This document shows, one piece after another, positions 34,086-43,633 of a stretch of 64,000 bases of DNA (position 1 is its first letter; every line of letters starts with the position of its first letter). A model generated the notes under the pieces. It was not told the origin of the DNA. It made no database searches and saw only the letters and a program-made list of their open reading frames with translations. A program made the position numbers and the translations under genes. Origin of the DNA: Alloclostridium intestinigallinarum (GTDB lineage: Bacteria; Bacillota; Clostridia; Christensenellales; UBA3700). Where the stretch lies: NCBI GenBank assembly GCA_904393845.1, contig CAJFNB010000001.1:132082-196081 (forward strand). The letters run 5' to 3'.

Positions 34086-34732
34086 ACTTATACTCATTCG
34101 AAGGTTACATATTCGACCTGGACGGCACTCTTCTTGATTCCATGGAGGCGTGGCAGAAGATATATGCCCGTCCCTTCCAGGACGTGGGCATGAGTATGCC
34201 CAAAAATCTGCTGGAACAGATAAACCATTTAAGCCTTATGGATTCCGCGCGCTTTACCGTGGACAAGACGGGACTGCCCTACACTCCGCAGGAACTTGCC
34301 GACAAATGGGTAAAGACGGCGCGCTGGGTGTACGGGCACGACATAGAACTTAAAGAAGGAACGTACGAACTTCTGGAAAACCTGCACTCCGCGGGGAAAA
34401 GGCTGGGCATAGCCACCGCGACTCCGCGCGGAATATTCGAGCCTTGCCTGGAACGGCACGGCATAGCGGACTTTTTCATGTCCGCCACCAGCGTGGACGA
34501 AGTGCCGCGCGGCAAGGGTTTTCCCGATATCTACCGCGAAGAAGCGCGCAGGCTGGGGCTTACCGCCGGCGAATGCCTCGTTTTCGAGGACAGCCACATG
34601 GGCGCGCAGGGCGCGAAGGACGGCGGATTCAAGGTCGTGGGCGTTTACGACAAACAGTCCGCAAAATTCGCAAAGCTGATGCAAAAAGTATGCGACAAAT
34701 ATGTTTATTCGCTTACGGAACTCTTTGATTGA
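34082..34732 (+). CDS. HAD-family phosphatase, beta-phosphoglucomutase-like
   Basis: A 216-residue HAD subfamily IA enzyme. The nucleophile motif FDLDGTLLDS is near residue 12, the helical cap follows (20-85), then IATATPR near 107, GKGFPDIY near 143 and EDSHMGAQGAKDGG near 166. It fits a sugar-phosphate phosphatase or mutase; the HAD nucleophile and acid/base Asp are both present. It is translationally coupled to the phosphoesterase. Confidence 0.88.
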   Translation: MNLYSFEGYIFDLDGTLLDSMEAWQKIYARPFQDVGMSMPKNLLEQINHLSLMDSARFTVDKTGLPYTPQELADKWVKTARWVYGHDIELKEGTYELLENLHSAGKRLGIATATPRGIFEPCLERHGIADFFMSATSVDEVPRGKGFPDIYREEARRLGLTAGECLVFEDSHMGAQGAKDGGFKVVGVYDKQSAKFAKLMQKVCDKYVYSLTELFD

Positions 34733-34758
34733 AAACCGGTTCAACCGTTAATAGCCGA

Positions 34759-34795
34759 AAAGGACGGTATTAAACGCCGTCCTTTACTTTTATTT
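34759..34795. terminator. Bidirectional terminator
   Basis: AAAGGACGG and CCGTCCTTT form a 9-bp stem followed by ACTTTTATTTT on the plus strand and TTCGG on the minus strand. It lies between the convergent HAD and tcdA genes. Confidence 0.8.
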
Positions 34796-34876
34796 TAACA
34801 TCATTGCCCGTGCGTTACGAAGAGGGTAATCCGGCATTACCGCCCGGTTACTTTGCGGATTATCACGGGACGAGAG

Positions 34877-35554
34877 TCACACGCTCCCGTTTTGCAGCAG
34901 GGCGATTGCCGCTTCCGCCATTTTGGCGGCTGCCGCCGCGGGGACGTACGACAGGCTTCCCGGAGCGTGGCGCCCGTCCTGTTCCACAACGCCGCCCTCC
35001 GGCATTTCTTTCGAATATACCGCGGTAAGCGAGGTTATGCCCTCCTGCCTGAGCAGGCGGCGCATGGCGCGCGCCAGCGGACATACGGAAGTTTCGTATA
35101 TATCCGCAATTTCAAAAGACGCCGCCTTTTTGTTGCCCGTACCCATGCAGGAGATGACGGGAACGACGCCGTTGCAAGCCTTGACCAGCGCGACTTTTGA
35201 CGTAACGGTGTCTATACAGTCAAGAACGAGGTCGTATTTTGAAAAGTCGAAAGCCGTTTGCGCGGTGAAGAAAAAGTCGAACTCCCCGACTTTTATCCGC
35301 GGATTTATATCCCTGAGCCGCCGCGCGCAGGCGCTTACCTTTTTTTCGCCCAGAGTGGAATTGAGCGCGATTATCTGCCTGTTTAAGTTGCTCTGTTCCA
35401 CTATATCGCTGTCGATGAGCGCGATATGCCCCGCGCCGGCGCGGGCGAGAAACTCCGCAACGTAGCCGCCCACTCCGCCTACGCCGAATACGGCGACGGA
35501 AGATTCGGCGAGCCTGTCCGCCCCTGCGCCCAGAATGAGCCGGGTGCGGTTCAA
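34877..35554 (-). CDS. tcdA: tRNA threonylcarbamoyladenosine dehydratase
   Basis: A 225-residue ThiF/E1-like enzyme that cyclises t6A to ct6A at tRNA position 37. It has the nucleotide-binding GVGGVGGYVAE near residue 24, DSDIVEQSNLNRQ near 49 and LDCIDTVTSK near 110. The length and the C-terminal GSLSYVP fit TcdA rather than MoeB or ThiF. It overlaps cysK by ATGA, although the two have no obvious shared pathway. Confidence 0.9.
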   Translation of the reverse strand: MNRTRLILGAGADRLAESSVAVFGVGGVGGYVAEFLARAGAGHIALIDSDIVEQSNLNRQIIALNSTLGEKKVSACARRLRDINPRIKVGEFDFFFTAQTAFDFSKYDLVLDCIDTVTSKVALVKACNGVVPVISCMGTGNKKAASFEIADIYETSVCPLARAMRRLLRQEGITSLTAVYSKEMPEGGVVEQDGRHAPGSLSYVPAAAAAKMAEAAIALLQNGSV

Positions 35555-36471
35555 CTGAACACTCCGGAAGACAGGTATCTGTCCCCCGTATCGGGCAGAA
35601 TAACCACTATTTTTTTACCCCTGCCCTGCGTTTTCGCGTATTCGCCCGCGGCAAAAAGCGCCGCGCCCGAGGAAATTCCCGCAAGCAATCCTTCCGATTT
35701 GGCAAGCAGGTCGGCGGTGGCGAACGCGTCTTCGTCGCTGACGGTTATCACCTTATCGTAAGCGTTGGTATCCAGCACTTCGGGTACGAATCCCGCGCCA
35801 ATACCCTGGATTTTATGCGGTCCCGCCTTTCCGCCGGAAAGTACGGGGGAAGCGGACGGCTCTACCGCGATTACCGCTATATCCTTATTGTATTCCCTCA
35901 GATATCTGGAAAGTCCCGTAACCGTGCCGCCCGTACCCACGCTGCACACGACGGCGTCGACCTGCCCGTCCGTGTCGCGCCATATTTCGTCGGCAGTGGA
36001 CTTGTGCGCCCTCGGATTGGCGGGGTTTACAAACTGCCCGGCAATGATTGAGCCGGGTGTGGCGCGGTGCAATTCCTCCGCCCTGCGCGTTGCGCCCGAC
36101 ATTCCCTCCGCGCCCGGAGTGAGCACCAGCTCCGCTCCCAGCGCTTTAAGCAGTTTTCTGCGCTCTTCGCTCATGGTTTCCGGCATGGTGAGGATAAGTT
36201 TGTATCCCCTCACCGCGCACAGCGCGGCAAGTCCTATGCCCGTATTGCCCGAAGTAGGCTCTATAACGGTCCCGCCCGCGCGCAACAGTCCGCGCGCTTC
36301 CGCGTCGTTCAGCATGGAAAGCGCCGTTCTGTCCTTTATGCTTCCGGCGGGGTTCATACCCTCCGCCTTGCCTATAAGCGCGCAGGGCAACCCCATTTTT
36401 TTTGAAAGACGGGAAAGTTCCACAAGCGGAGTCCCCCCGATTATCTGCGATATGTCCTTTGCTATTTTCAT
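35551..36471 (-). CDS. cysK: Cysteine synthase A
   Basis: A 306-residue PLP enzyme that makes cysteine from O-acetylserine and sulfide. The PLP Lys is in PAGSIKDR near residue 41, EPTSGNTGIGLA near 65 binds the substrate, and GTGGTVTGLSRYL near 178 binds the phosphate. The start MKIAKDISQIIGGTPLVEL with GGGAGAA ahead is clear; the frame continues upstream only as an out-of-frame reading of the membrane-protein tail. Confidence 0.95.
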   Translation of the reverse strand: MKIAKDISQIIGGTPLVELSRLSKKMGLPCALIGKAEGMNPAGSIKDRTALSMLNDAEARGLLRAGGTVIEPTSGNTGIGLAALCAVRGYKLILTMPETMSEERRKLLKALGAELVLTPGAEGMSGATRRAEELHRATPGSIIAGQFVNPANPRAHKSTADEIWRDTDGQVDAVVCSVGTGGTVTGLSRYLREYNKDIAVIAVEPSASPVLSGGKAGPHKIQGIGAGFVPEVLDTNAYDKVITVSDEDAFATADLLAKSEGLLAGISSGAALFAAGEYAKTQGRGKKIVVILPDTGDRYLSSGVFS

Positions 36472-36472
36472 G

Positions 36473-37111
36473 TCATTCTCCCTGCGGTCTGTCCGCGTCT
36501 TCGGCGGGTTCTTCCGCAGTCTGCTCTTCCGCCGCTTCCACGGCGCCGTCTGCCTGTACCGCTTCTTCCGGCGCGTCTGCAGACTGCTCCGCCCGTTCTT
36601 CCTCTTCAGCGGTTTCCGTTTCCGCCGCCTGTTCATACTGCGGCGCGGGCGAGAAAGCCTTTACCGCTTCCAGCACGGCGGCAAGCAGAATGAACGCGGA
36701 GGCAACCGCCGCTTCAGGCGCGATATGCGTGCCGCTTTCGGTCACCATTTCCGCATACTCGTCCGTAAAGGGGAGCAGATAACATTGGTACGTGCACGCA
36801 ACCATGACTCCGCACGCAAGCAATATAACCGCGGGCGCGAGATATACCTTTGAATTTTTATTGGGTATAAAGGTGAACAGCACCGCGAACATGGGCAGTA
36901 TAAAGCCGATAAACAGCGGCGCGTTGAAGTAGAACGAATGCGCCATTGAATAAAAAGTTATACGGAAGGAGGCTATTCCGTCGCCGCCCGCGTCCGTCAC
37001 GCCCTTGGCGAAAAACAAGCCGAACGCCACAACCGCAAGCGCTTCCGCCATGGCGGTGAGCAATAACTGCCGCCTTGGTTGGTTTGCTATCTTTTTTAAA
37101 AACGTCTTCAT
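36473..37111 (-). CDS. Membrane protein with acidic tail
   Basis: A 212-residue protein of unknown family with about four membrane helices (residues 16-36, 60-82, 90-110 and 132-152) and a tail of about 55 residues made almost only of Glu, Ala, Asp, Thr and Gln. Its stop codon lies one base ahead of the cysK ATG. An AGGGG ribosome site precedes the start. The context gives no clear role. Confidence 0.7.
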   Translation of the reverse strand: MKTFLKKIANQPRRQLLLTAMAEALAVVAFGLFFAKGVTDAGGDGIASFRITFYSMAHSFYFNAPLFIGFILPMFAVLFTFIPNKNSKVYLAPAVILLACGVMVACTYQCYLLPFTDEYAEMVTESGTHIAPEAAVASAFILLAAVLEAVKAFSPAPQYEQAAETETAEEEERAEQSADAPEEAVQADGAVEAAEEQTAEEPAEDADRPQGE

Positions 37112-37274
37112 ATTCTACCCCTTTGTTTATCTGCCCGACCTGCGCATTATCCGAAAACATTTACGCCGAAGCGGTTATGCCACGCCGCAGGACGGGAAAT
37201 TATTTTTTTGTGTTTTTTACCCGGCTTTACCCGCCGCGTATCGAACGGGCGGTTTCCCTGCCCGTTATATCCTA

Positions 37275-38219
37275 TCATATTGTGTTGATGGGCATACCGC
37301 ACATATACGCCGTCAGATTTTTCGCCGCCAGACTGACGAGCCTGTTCCTCGTTTCGGCAGGCGCCCACGCCACGTGCGGAGTTATTACGCAGTTGTCGAG
37401 TCCGATAAGGCGGTTTGCCCGCGGCGGCTCCTGCCCGAGCACGTCCAAAGCCGCCGCCCTTATCCTGCCGCCCGTAAGCGCGTCGTACAGCGCGTCCTCG
37501 TCCACAAGTCCGCCGCGCGCGGTGTTGATGAGTATCGCGCCGCTCTTCATAAGCGCCAGCGTATCCTTGTTTATAAGTTTTTCCGTCTGCTCCGTAAGCG
37601 GACAATGCAGGGTCAGCACGTCCGAACGGCTGAACAGCTCCTTTTTGCCCACAAGTTCGTAAGGGCAGTTTTCGGGAAGAGTGCGCGTGTGCACCAGCAC
37701 TTTCATATCAAGCGCCGCCGCGGCTTTTGCCACCCTTTTTCCTATATCCCCGAAGCCGAATATGCCCAGCGTTTTGCCGCATACTTCGTGCATGGGATAG
37801 GGAAAGTAGCTGAAACAATCCTGCGCCTCCCACTCGCCCGCGCGCACCGCCCTGTCGTAGACGTCCGCCTTCGAGTAAAAGTGCAGAATAAGCGCCATTA
37901 CATGCTGCGCCACCGCCGCGCCCGAATAACCGGGCACGTTGGTCACGGTTACGCCGAGTTCGCGCGCCGCCTTTAAGTCCACGTTGTTGTAGCCCGTGGC
38001 GAAAACGCCCACGTACTTCACTTCGGGCAGGCTTTCCAGCACTCTGCGCGTTATGAGTATCTTGTTGCACAGAACAGCCGTGCAGCCGCGCGCGCCGCGG
38101 ATAATATCCTCTTCGCTTCCGATGCGCAGCCAGCGGACGTTCCCCAGTTTTTCTATGGGTGAAAAGTCCACGTCGCCTTCGCAGGTAAGAGTCTGCTTGT
38201 CTAAAACGGCTATATCCAT
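37275..38219 (-). CDS. D-isomer specific 2-hydroxyacid dehydrogenase
   Basis: A 314-residue NAD-dependent enzyme. GFGDIGKRVAKAA near residue 150 is the Rossmann motif, INTARGGLVDE near 233 contains the Arg, LGQEPP near 262 the Glu, and ITPHVAWAP near 282 the catalytic His. Closest in style to glycerate/hydroxypyruvate reductases. The ATG at 38219 shares a base with the stop of the upstream SIS gene (TGATG). Pairing with a sugar-phosphate isomerase suggests a carbohydrate-acid role. Confidence 0.9.
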   Translation of the reverse strand: MDIAVLDKQTLTCEGDVDFSPIEKLGNVRWLRIGSEEDIIRGARGCTAVLCNKILITRRVLESLPEVKYVGVFATGYNNVDLKAARELGVTVTNVPGYSGAAVAQHVMALILHFYSKADVYDRAVRAGEWEAQDCFSYFPYPMHEVCGKTLGIFGFGDIGKRVAKAAAALDMKVLVHTRTLPENCPYELVGKKELFSRSDVLTLHCPLTEQTEKLINKDTLALMKSGAILINTARGGLVDEDALYDALTGGRIRAAALDVLGQEPPRANRLIGLDNCVITPHVAWAPAETRNRLVSLAAKNLTAYMCGMPINTI

Positions 38220-39250
38220 CAAAGCGTTACTGTCACCTTGTTCAGGTTGCGGGGAGTATCCACTTTCAGACCCTTGGCAAGTCCCACGTTGAGCGCGAGC
38301 AGGGATACCGCCACGCCGTAGGTTACGGGCGCGGTCACATCGCTTGCCGCAGGCATGACCACCTTGTTGTCGGCAACTTCCAGCACTTCGGGAATGTCGC
38401 TGAATACGGTGAGTTTGCCTTCCAGGCTCTTAATGCGCTTTGCAAGGTTTTTGTACTCTTCTTCAAACACGCCGGAAGGCGCAAGCAGAATTACGTTCGC
38501 GGTTTCGTCGATGAGCGAGAAGGGACCGTGCATAAAGTTCGCCGTAGAGAACGCGCGGTTGAACATATAGCAGCATTCGGTAAGTTTCAGCGCGCATTCG
38601 TCGCCCGTGCCCAGCATGGTGCCGCGGGTTAAAATAATGTTGCTCTTCTCCTTGTAAATGCCCTTTGCGGCAACGGCTATTTCGTCGAATTTTTCCAGAA
38701 TACCGGCAATTTTCCCGGGATATTCGTCTATCTCGGCGCCGATATTTCCGCCCAGCGCGTCCGCAAGCAGGGCGAGCGCGGTAAGTTCGCCTATGTAAGT
38801 TTTGGTAGCCGCGACCGACTTTTCCTCTTCAACGTCCATGAACAGGTGGAAGTCAGCCTGCTGCGCCACGGGGCTTTCGTTATTGTTGGTGACCGCCACG
38901 GTCATGGCGCCCGCCGCCTTTGCCTTGTTGAACACGTCTATCGTGTCCTTTGACATACCCGACTGCGACACGATTATCATGCAGGTATCCTTCATATCCA
39001 CCTTGGTGTTGTACACGGTATAAAGAGAGGGGTGGAATTTGCCAACCTGTATTCCCGTCACGAGCGGACACAGGAAGGAAAATACGGTGGCGGCGTTATC
39101 GGAAGTGCCGCGCGCCAGCGTAACGAATTTTACGACGCCTCTTTCCTTTACCGCTTTGGCGATCTCTGCCGCAACGGGACGGCAGGAAGCTATCGTGCGT
39201 TTTATCATCTGAGGTTCGGAGAATATCTCCTGCTGCATTAATGTGGTCAT
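38219..39250 (-). CDS. SIS-domain sugar-phosphate isomerase (GlmS/FrlB-like)
   Basis: A 343-residue protein with two SIS domains, matching the isomerase half of GlmS without the glutaminase half. ARGTSDNAA near residue 47, VSQSGMSKDT near 94, EKSVAATKTY near 143, FMHGPFSLID near 241 and the ending DTPRNLNKVTV are characteristic. Likely roles are amino-sugar phosphate deamination or fructosamine-phosphate deglycation. The ribosome site is AAGGAGAG. Confidence 0.88.
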   Translation of the reverse strand: MTTLMQQEIFSEPQMIKRTIASCRPVAAEIAKAVKERGVVKFVTLARGTSDNAATVFSFLCPLVTGIQVGKFHPSLYTVYNTKVDMKDTCMIIVSQSGMSKDTIDVFNKAKAAGAMTVAVTNNNESPVAQQADFHLFMDVEEEKSVAATKTYIGELTALALLADALGGNIGAEIDEYPGKIAGILEKFDEIAVAAKGIYKEKSNIILTRGTMLGTGDECALKLTECCYMFNRAFSTANFMHGPFSLIDETANVILLAPSGVFEEEYKNLAKRIKSLEGKLTVFSDIPEVLEVADNKVVMPAASDVTAPVTYGVAVSLLALNVGLAKGLKVDTPRNLNKVTVTL

Positions 39251-39302
39251 ATAAACTCTCCTTTTCCGCCCGTACGGGCGCGGAATATAAATTTATAATA
39301 TT

Positions 39303-39331
39303 ATAATACCACAAGCGATTATTTTATGCAA
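39303..39331 (-). promoter_or_regulatory. Promoter of the SIS/dehydrogenase operon
   Basis: TTGCAT (39331-39326), 17 bp, TATTAT (39308-39303). A palindrome CGCCCGTACGGGCG lies in the leader near 39268-39281, just ahead of the ribosome site. Confidence 0.55.
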
Positions 39332-39367
39332 CCCGAACGTTATCCATCTTTTACGGCAATTTTTCCG

Positions 39368-39399
39368 AAAGCAAAAGGGCGAAGCCGCGGCTTCGCCCT
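39368..39399 (-). terminator. Terminator of the asnA-ychF-argS operon
   Basis: On the minus strand AGGGCGAAGCC and GGCTTCGCCCT form an 11-bp stem with a 2-base tip, followed by TTGCTTT. Confidence 0.85.
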
Positions 39400-39426
39400 G
39401 CAATCGTTGAAATTCCTTCCTTATTT

Positions 39427-41112
39427 CTACATTTTTTCGGGAGATTGGATTCCCAGAAGGGAAAGTCCGTCCGCGAGCACGCCCCTGACCGCCTTGACGA
39501 GCATGAGCCTTGCCTTGCGGACGGCGTCGGGCGATTTGGCGATGTTGCAGGCAAGGTAGAATTTGCCGAACGCCTGCGACAGGTCCACCAAAAAGCGGCT
39601 GAGGTAGCAAGGCTCGTACTTTTCCACGGCGGAAAGAATTACGTCGGGGTAGGAATCGAGAAGTTTGAGCACTTCGCCCGCCTCTTCACCCGCAACGCCG
39701 GAGTAGTCGGGGTCGCAGTCGGGATAAGAGCACTTTTCCAAAAGCGAGCGGCAGCGCGCCTGGGTGTACTGCACGTAAGGTCCCGTTTCGCCGTCGAAAT
39801 TGAGCGCGCGCGAATAGCTGAAAGTCATGTCCTTTATGCGGTTGTTGTAGAGCACGCCGAAGATGACCGCGCCCACGCCTATCTGCTCCGCCACCTCGTC
39901 GGGATTGGGCAGATCTTCCGATTTTTCCTTTATGATCTCCCTGCTCTTGCTCACCGCCATGTTGAGAACGTCGTCGAGGTAGACCACGTTGCCGCTGCGC
40001 GTGGAAAGCGAGCCTTCTTCCAGCGAAACCATGCCGTGTGCGACGTGGTACAAGTCTTTATACCACTCCTCGCCCGCGAGTTCGAGCACCTTGAACCATT
40101 GCCTGAAATGCAGATTCTGCTGGCTTGCCACCACGTACAGGCACTTGTCGAAATTATACGTCTTTTTGCGGTAGAACGCCGCCGCGAGGTCGCGCGTGGC
40201 GTACAGCGTGGCCCCGTCCGAGCGCACGAGCAGGCAGGGCGGCATGTCGTCGCCCAGGCGCACTATTTTTGCGCCGTTGTCGTCCACGAGCAAGCCCTTT
40301 TGCGTGAGAAGGTCGAGGACGGGCTGCATTTTGTCGTTATAGAAACTTTCGCCCGCATAGGAATCGAACGTCACGTTAAGGCGCTTGTAGATTTTCTCTA
40401 CCTCTTCCAAAGTGGACTTTTTGAAGCGGTTGAAGATGGAAAGCGCTTCTTCGTCGCCGTCTTCTATCTTCTTGAACCAGGCGCGCGCCTCGTCGTCCAG
40501 CACGGGGTTTTTCTCCGCTTCCTTGTGGAATTTCACGTATATATCCACAAGCGAACGCACTCCGCGCTTTTCTATGTCCTTGTCGTCGCCCCACAGCTTG
40601 TAAGCCACTATAAGTTTGCCGAACTGCGTGCCCCAGTCGCCCAGATGGTTTATACCCACCGTATTATACCCCGCCTTTTTGTGCAGACGGTAGAGCGCCG
40701 CGCCCAAAACCGTGTTCAGCAGATGACCTATATGGAAAGGCTTTGCGATATTAACGGACGAGTAGTCTATGCACACCGTCTTGCCCCTGCCTATATCGCT
40801 GTTTCCGTAATATTCACCCGCGGACAACACCTTTTCCAGCACGTCTTTGGCATAGGACTGCTTGTTGAGGGTAAAGTTGACGAACGGGCCCGCGGCCTCC
40901 GCCTTTTCCAGAAAGTTGTAACAGCCTATCCTGCCCACAACTTCCTTTGCAAGCTCCGCGGGATTCTTCCCCGCCGCCTTTGCCAGACGGAAACAGGGCA
41001 GCGAATAATCGCCGTGCGCCTTATCCCTGGAAGGAACTATCTGCGACATTATCTCTTCGCTGTCTATCCCCTCGATTATAACAGTATCCGCCAAAAGTTT
41101 TTTGTAATCCAT
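39427..41112 (-). CDS. argS: Arginyl-tRNA synthetase
   Basis: A 561-residue class I synthetase. The N-terminal Arg-tRNA additional domain (residues 1-95; VPSRDKAHGDYSLP) is followed by the HIGH motif KPFHIGHLLNT near 125 and GINHLGDWGTQFGKLI near 155. LSTRSGNVVYLDD near 355 stands in place of KMSK, as in many ArgRS. The anticodon-binding helical domain includes ARCRSLLEK. It lacks the common C-terminal M of longer forms only slightly; length is normal. Confidence 0.97.
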   Translation of the reverse strand: MDYKKLLADTVIIEGIDSEEIMSQIVPSRDKAHGDYSLPCFRLAKAAGKNPAELAKEVVGRIGCYNFLEKAEAAGPFVNFTLNKQSYAKDVLEKVLSAGEYYGNSDIGRGKTVCIDYSSVNIAKPFHIGHLLNTVLGAALYRLHKKAGYNTVGINHLGDWGTQFGKLIVAYKLWGDDKDIEKRGVRSLVDIYVKFHKEAEKNPVLDDEARAWFKKIEDGDEEALSIFNRFKKSTLEEVEKIYKRLNVTFDSYAGESFYNDKMQPVLDLLTQKGLLVDDNGAKIVRLGDDMPPCLLVRSDGATLYATRDLAAAFYRKKTYNFDKCLYVVASQQNLHFRQWFKVLELAGEEWYKDLYHVAHGMVSLEEGSLSTRSGNVVYLDDVLNMAVSKSREIIKEKSEDLPNPDEVAEQIGVGAVIFGVLYNNRIKDMTFSYSRALNFDGETGPYVQYTQARCRSLLEKCSYPDCDPDYSGVAGEEAGEVLKLLDSYPDVILSAVEKYEPCYLSRFLVDLSQAFGKFYLACNIAKSPDAVRKARLMLVKAVRGVLADGLSLLGIQSPEKM

Positions 41113-41156
41113 TTTTATCCCCGCCCTCCCGGGTCTTTTATTTCTGTTGAGCCGCC

Positions 41157-42248
41157 CTACACGTTAAAGCGGAACAAGATGACGTCGCCGTCTTTTACCA
41201 CGTAATCCTTGCCTTCGCTGCGTACCTTGCCCTTTTCCTTTGCGGCGGTATAGGAGCCGCATTCGAGCAAAGTGCGCCAATCCACAACTTCCGCGCGGAT
41301 AAATCCCTTTTCAAAGTCGCTGTGTATCTTGCCCGCCGCCTGGGGCGCCTTGGTGCCTTCTTTTATCGTCCAGGCTCTCGTTTCCTTTTCTCCCGCGGTG
41401 AGGTAGCTGATAAGTCCCAGCAGTTTGTAGCACGCCTTTACGAGCACGTCGAGGCCGCTTTCCTTCAAGCCCAGCTCTTCACGGAACATTGCCTTGTCCT
41501 CGTCGCCCATGCCCGCAAGGTCTTCTTCTATTTTGGCGCAGAGAACTATCGCGTCCGAGCGGTGTTCTTCCGCATACTTTTTCACCGCTTTCACATAGTC
41601 GTTATCCGGCTGGCCTATTTCGCTTTCGGCGATATTCGCGGCATAGATGACGGGCTTTTCCGTGAGCAGGAAACAGTTATCCACAACTTCGCGCTCTTCT
41701 TCGGTAAAATCCATCATGCGCGCGGGAATGCCCTGCTCCAATTTGGCGTAAACGCCGTCCAGAACGTCCGCTTCCCAGGCGTACTTTTTGTCGCCGCCCT
41801 TTGCGGAAGTGCGCGCCTTCGCGCTACGCTTCTGCACCGTTTCCATATCGGCGAAGATAAGTTCGTACTCTATCGTTTCAATGTCGCGCAGAGGATTTAC
41901 GCTGCCGTCGACGTGCGTGATATTCTCGTCGTCGAAACAGCGCACCACGTGCACGATTGCGTCCGTTTCGCGTATGTGCGAGAGGAATTTGTTGCCCAGA
42001 CCTTCGCCGTGGGAAGCACCCTTTACAAGTCCGGCTATATCCACGAATTCCAGCACCGTGGGCGTTACTTTTTTACTGTTATAAAGCGCAGCCAGCTTGT
42101 CAAGCCGCTCGTCCGGCACGGCAACCACGCCCACGTTGGGTTCTATGGTGCAGAACGGATAGTTGGCGCACTCCGCGCCCGCCTGGGTTATCGCGTTGAA
42201 AAGCGTACTCTTGCCCACGTTGGGCAGACCTACAACACCGAGTTTCAT
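41157..42248 (-). CDS. ychF: Ribosome-binding ATPase YchF
   Basis: A 363-residue Obg-family P-loop protein. GLPNVGKSTLFNAIT is the P-loop, NYPFCTIEPN the switch I region, DIAGLVKGASHGEGLGN switch II, and the C-terminal TGS-like domain ends ...VVKDGDVILFRFNV. The NxxE-type G4 motif (NIAESE) indicates ATP rather than GTP preference. The gene lies 16 bp after asnA and 44 bp before argS. Confidence 0.97.
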   Translation of the reverse strand: MKLGVVGLPNVGKSTLFNAITQAGAECANYPFCTIEPNVGVVAVPDERLDKLAALYNSKKVTPTVLEFVDIAGLVKGASHGEGLGNKFLSHIRETDAIVHVVRCFDDENITHVDGSVNPLRDIETIEYELIFADMETVQKRSAKARTSAKGGDKKYAWEADVLDGVYAKLEQGIPARMMDFTEEEREVVDNCFLLTEKPVIYAANIAESEIGQPDNDYVKAVKKYAEEHRSDAIVLCAKIEEDLAGMGDEDKAMFREELGLKESGLDVLVKACYKLLGLISYLTAGEKETRAWTIKEGTKAPQAAGKIHSDFEKGFIRAEVVDWRTLLECGSYTAAKEKGKVRSEGKDYVVKDGDVILFRFNV

Positions 42249-42264
42249 AATATCTCCTTTTTTC

Positions 42265-43257
42265 TTACAGCAGAGTTATGCCCTTTTCAAGACAGCTCTT
42301 TCTTTCCCATTCGGGCCAGATGCTCGCCTGTACCTCGCCGATATGCGCGCGGTTGAGAATGTACATGCACAGCCTTGACTGACCTATGCCGCCGCCTATG
42401 GTAAGAGGCAGACGCCCCGCAAGAAGTTCCGTATGATAAGGCAGTTTCGCCCTGCCTTCCGCGCCCGCCGCTTTAAGCTGTTCGGACAGCGACTTCGCGT
42501 CCACCCTAATGCCCATGCTGGATACTTCGAAAGCCCTGTCAAGCACGGGATAGTAAAGCACTATATCGCCGTTAAGCGCCCAGTCGTCGTAGTCGGGCGC
42601 CCTGCCGTCGTGCGGTTTGCCCGATTTGAGCGGCGCGCCTATGCCGCAGATAAACGCCGCGCCCCGCTCGCGCACGAACGCGGTTTCGCGCTCGGACGGC
42701 ATAAGGTCGGGATACATATCTTCAAGCTCCTGAGTGGTGACGAAAGTTATCTCCTCGCTTAAAAAGTTTTGCAGTACGCCGTATTTTTCGCAAGCCTGCG
42801 CCGCCGTTTCGCGGATAGCCCCGTAAATGCGCATGACCGTATCACGCAGATATTCCACCGTTCTGTCTTCCGCGGTGATGACCTTTTCCCAGTCCCACTG
42901 ATCCACATATATGGAATGCAGTGCGTCGCACACTTCGTCGCGGCGGATTGCGTTCATATCCGTATAAAGCCCTTTATGCACGGGAAAACCGTATTGGCGC
43001 AACGCGTACCTCTTCCACTTTGCAAGCGAATGCACCACTTCCGCGGTCTTGCCCGTCTGCAATATGTCGAAAGATACGGCGCGTTCGTAGCCGTTGAGAT
43101 TGTCGTTAAGACCGCTGTCGCGCAACACAAACAGCGGTGCGGATACGCGGGTGAGCTCCAGCGCGTGCGCAAGATTGCGCTCGAACGTGTCTTTGGTGAA
43201 TTTAATCGCCTTTTGGGTCGTGATGAGATCCATCGGCGCGGTGTATTTGCCCTGCAT
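42265..43257 (-). CDS. asnA: Aspartate-ammonia ligase
   Basis: A 330-residue class II synthetase-like enzyme that makes asparagine from aspartate and ammonia. VVHSLAKWKRYAL near residue 74, GLYTDMNAIRRDE near 96, SIYVDQWDWEKV near 115 and GGGIGQSRLCMY near 288 are diagnostic. The ribosome site is GGAGG. It is the first gene of asnA-ychF-argS. Confidence 0.97.
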   Translation of the reverse strand: MQGKYTAPMDLITTQKAIKFTKDTFERNLAHALELTRVSAPLFVLRDSGLNDNLNGYERAVSFDILQTGKTAEVVHSLAKWKRYALRQYGFPVHKGLYTDMNAIRRDEVCDALHSIYVDQWDWEKVITAEDRTVEYLRDTVMRIYGAIRETAAQACEKYGVLQNFLSEEITFVTTQELEDMYPDLMPSERETAFVRERGAAFICGIGAPLKSGKPHDGRAPDYDDWALNGDIVLYYPVLDRAFEVSSMGIRVDAKSLSEQLKAAGAEGRAKLPYHTELLAGRLPLTIGGGIGQSRLCMYILNRAHIGEVQASIWPEWERKSCLEKGITLL

Positions 43258-43534
43258 AAAGCCTCCGAAAGGTAATAATATACAATAATATTAGTACATT
43301 GCGGGATAAAAGTCAAATATAAAACGCCGCGGAATACGCTTGCCGCGGTTGAAAACAGAGCGCGCAACGCCCGGACGCGGATTTACCCTTCCGGAAAACG
43401 GCTTTATTGCGGCGCGGAGAATTTTCAAGACATTCCGCTTGTTTGCCCCGCCGCTTTTCACAATATCCGCAGAAGGCGCGGTTTTATCCGGACGCGGATA
43501 ATGTTGCGGAAGAAAAAATTTTACGAAAAATATA
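43258..43534. other. Divergent intergenic region
   Basis: No gene or clear promoter was found here apart from the region's right edge. CCGGACGCGGAT occurs twice in direct orientation (near 43373 and 43489), and CCGCGG occurs twice 10 nt apart near 43330. The meaning is unknown. Confidence 0.4.
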
Positions 43535-43585
43535 TTGACACCGTGTCAAAACAGCGGTACAATAATTGCGTTGACAGAGTGTCAA
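43535..43585 (+). promoter_or_regulatory. Promoter with two TetR-type operators
   Basis: TTGACA (43535-43540), 17 bp, TACAAT (43558-43563). TTGACACCGTGTCAA at 43535-43549 covers the -35 box, and TTGACAGAGTGTCAA at 43571-43585 covers the transcription start. The arms TTGACA/TGTCAA are identical in both copies and their centres are 36 bp apart. The TetR gene at the end of the operon is the obvious binding protein. Confidence 0.85.
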
Positions 43586-43633
43586 CCGCGCCTTCCGGGC
43601 GCGGAACGCAAACTATATCTTACGGAGGTATAT

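Noticed and set aside
39445..41205. A 586-codon open frame on the plus strand opposite argS
   Set aside because: It is the antisense of a certain gene, is rich in Arg, His and Val as expected from reading GC-rich codons backwards, and has no family motif or ribosome site.
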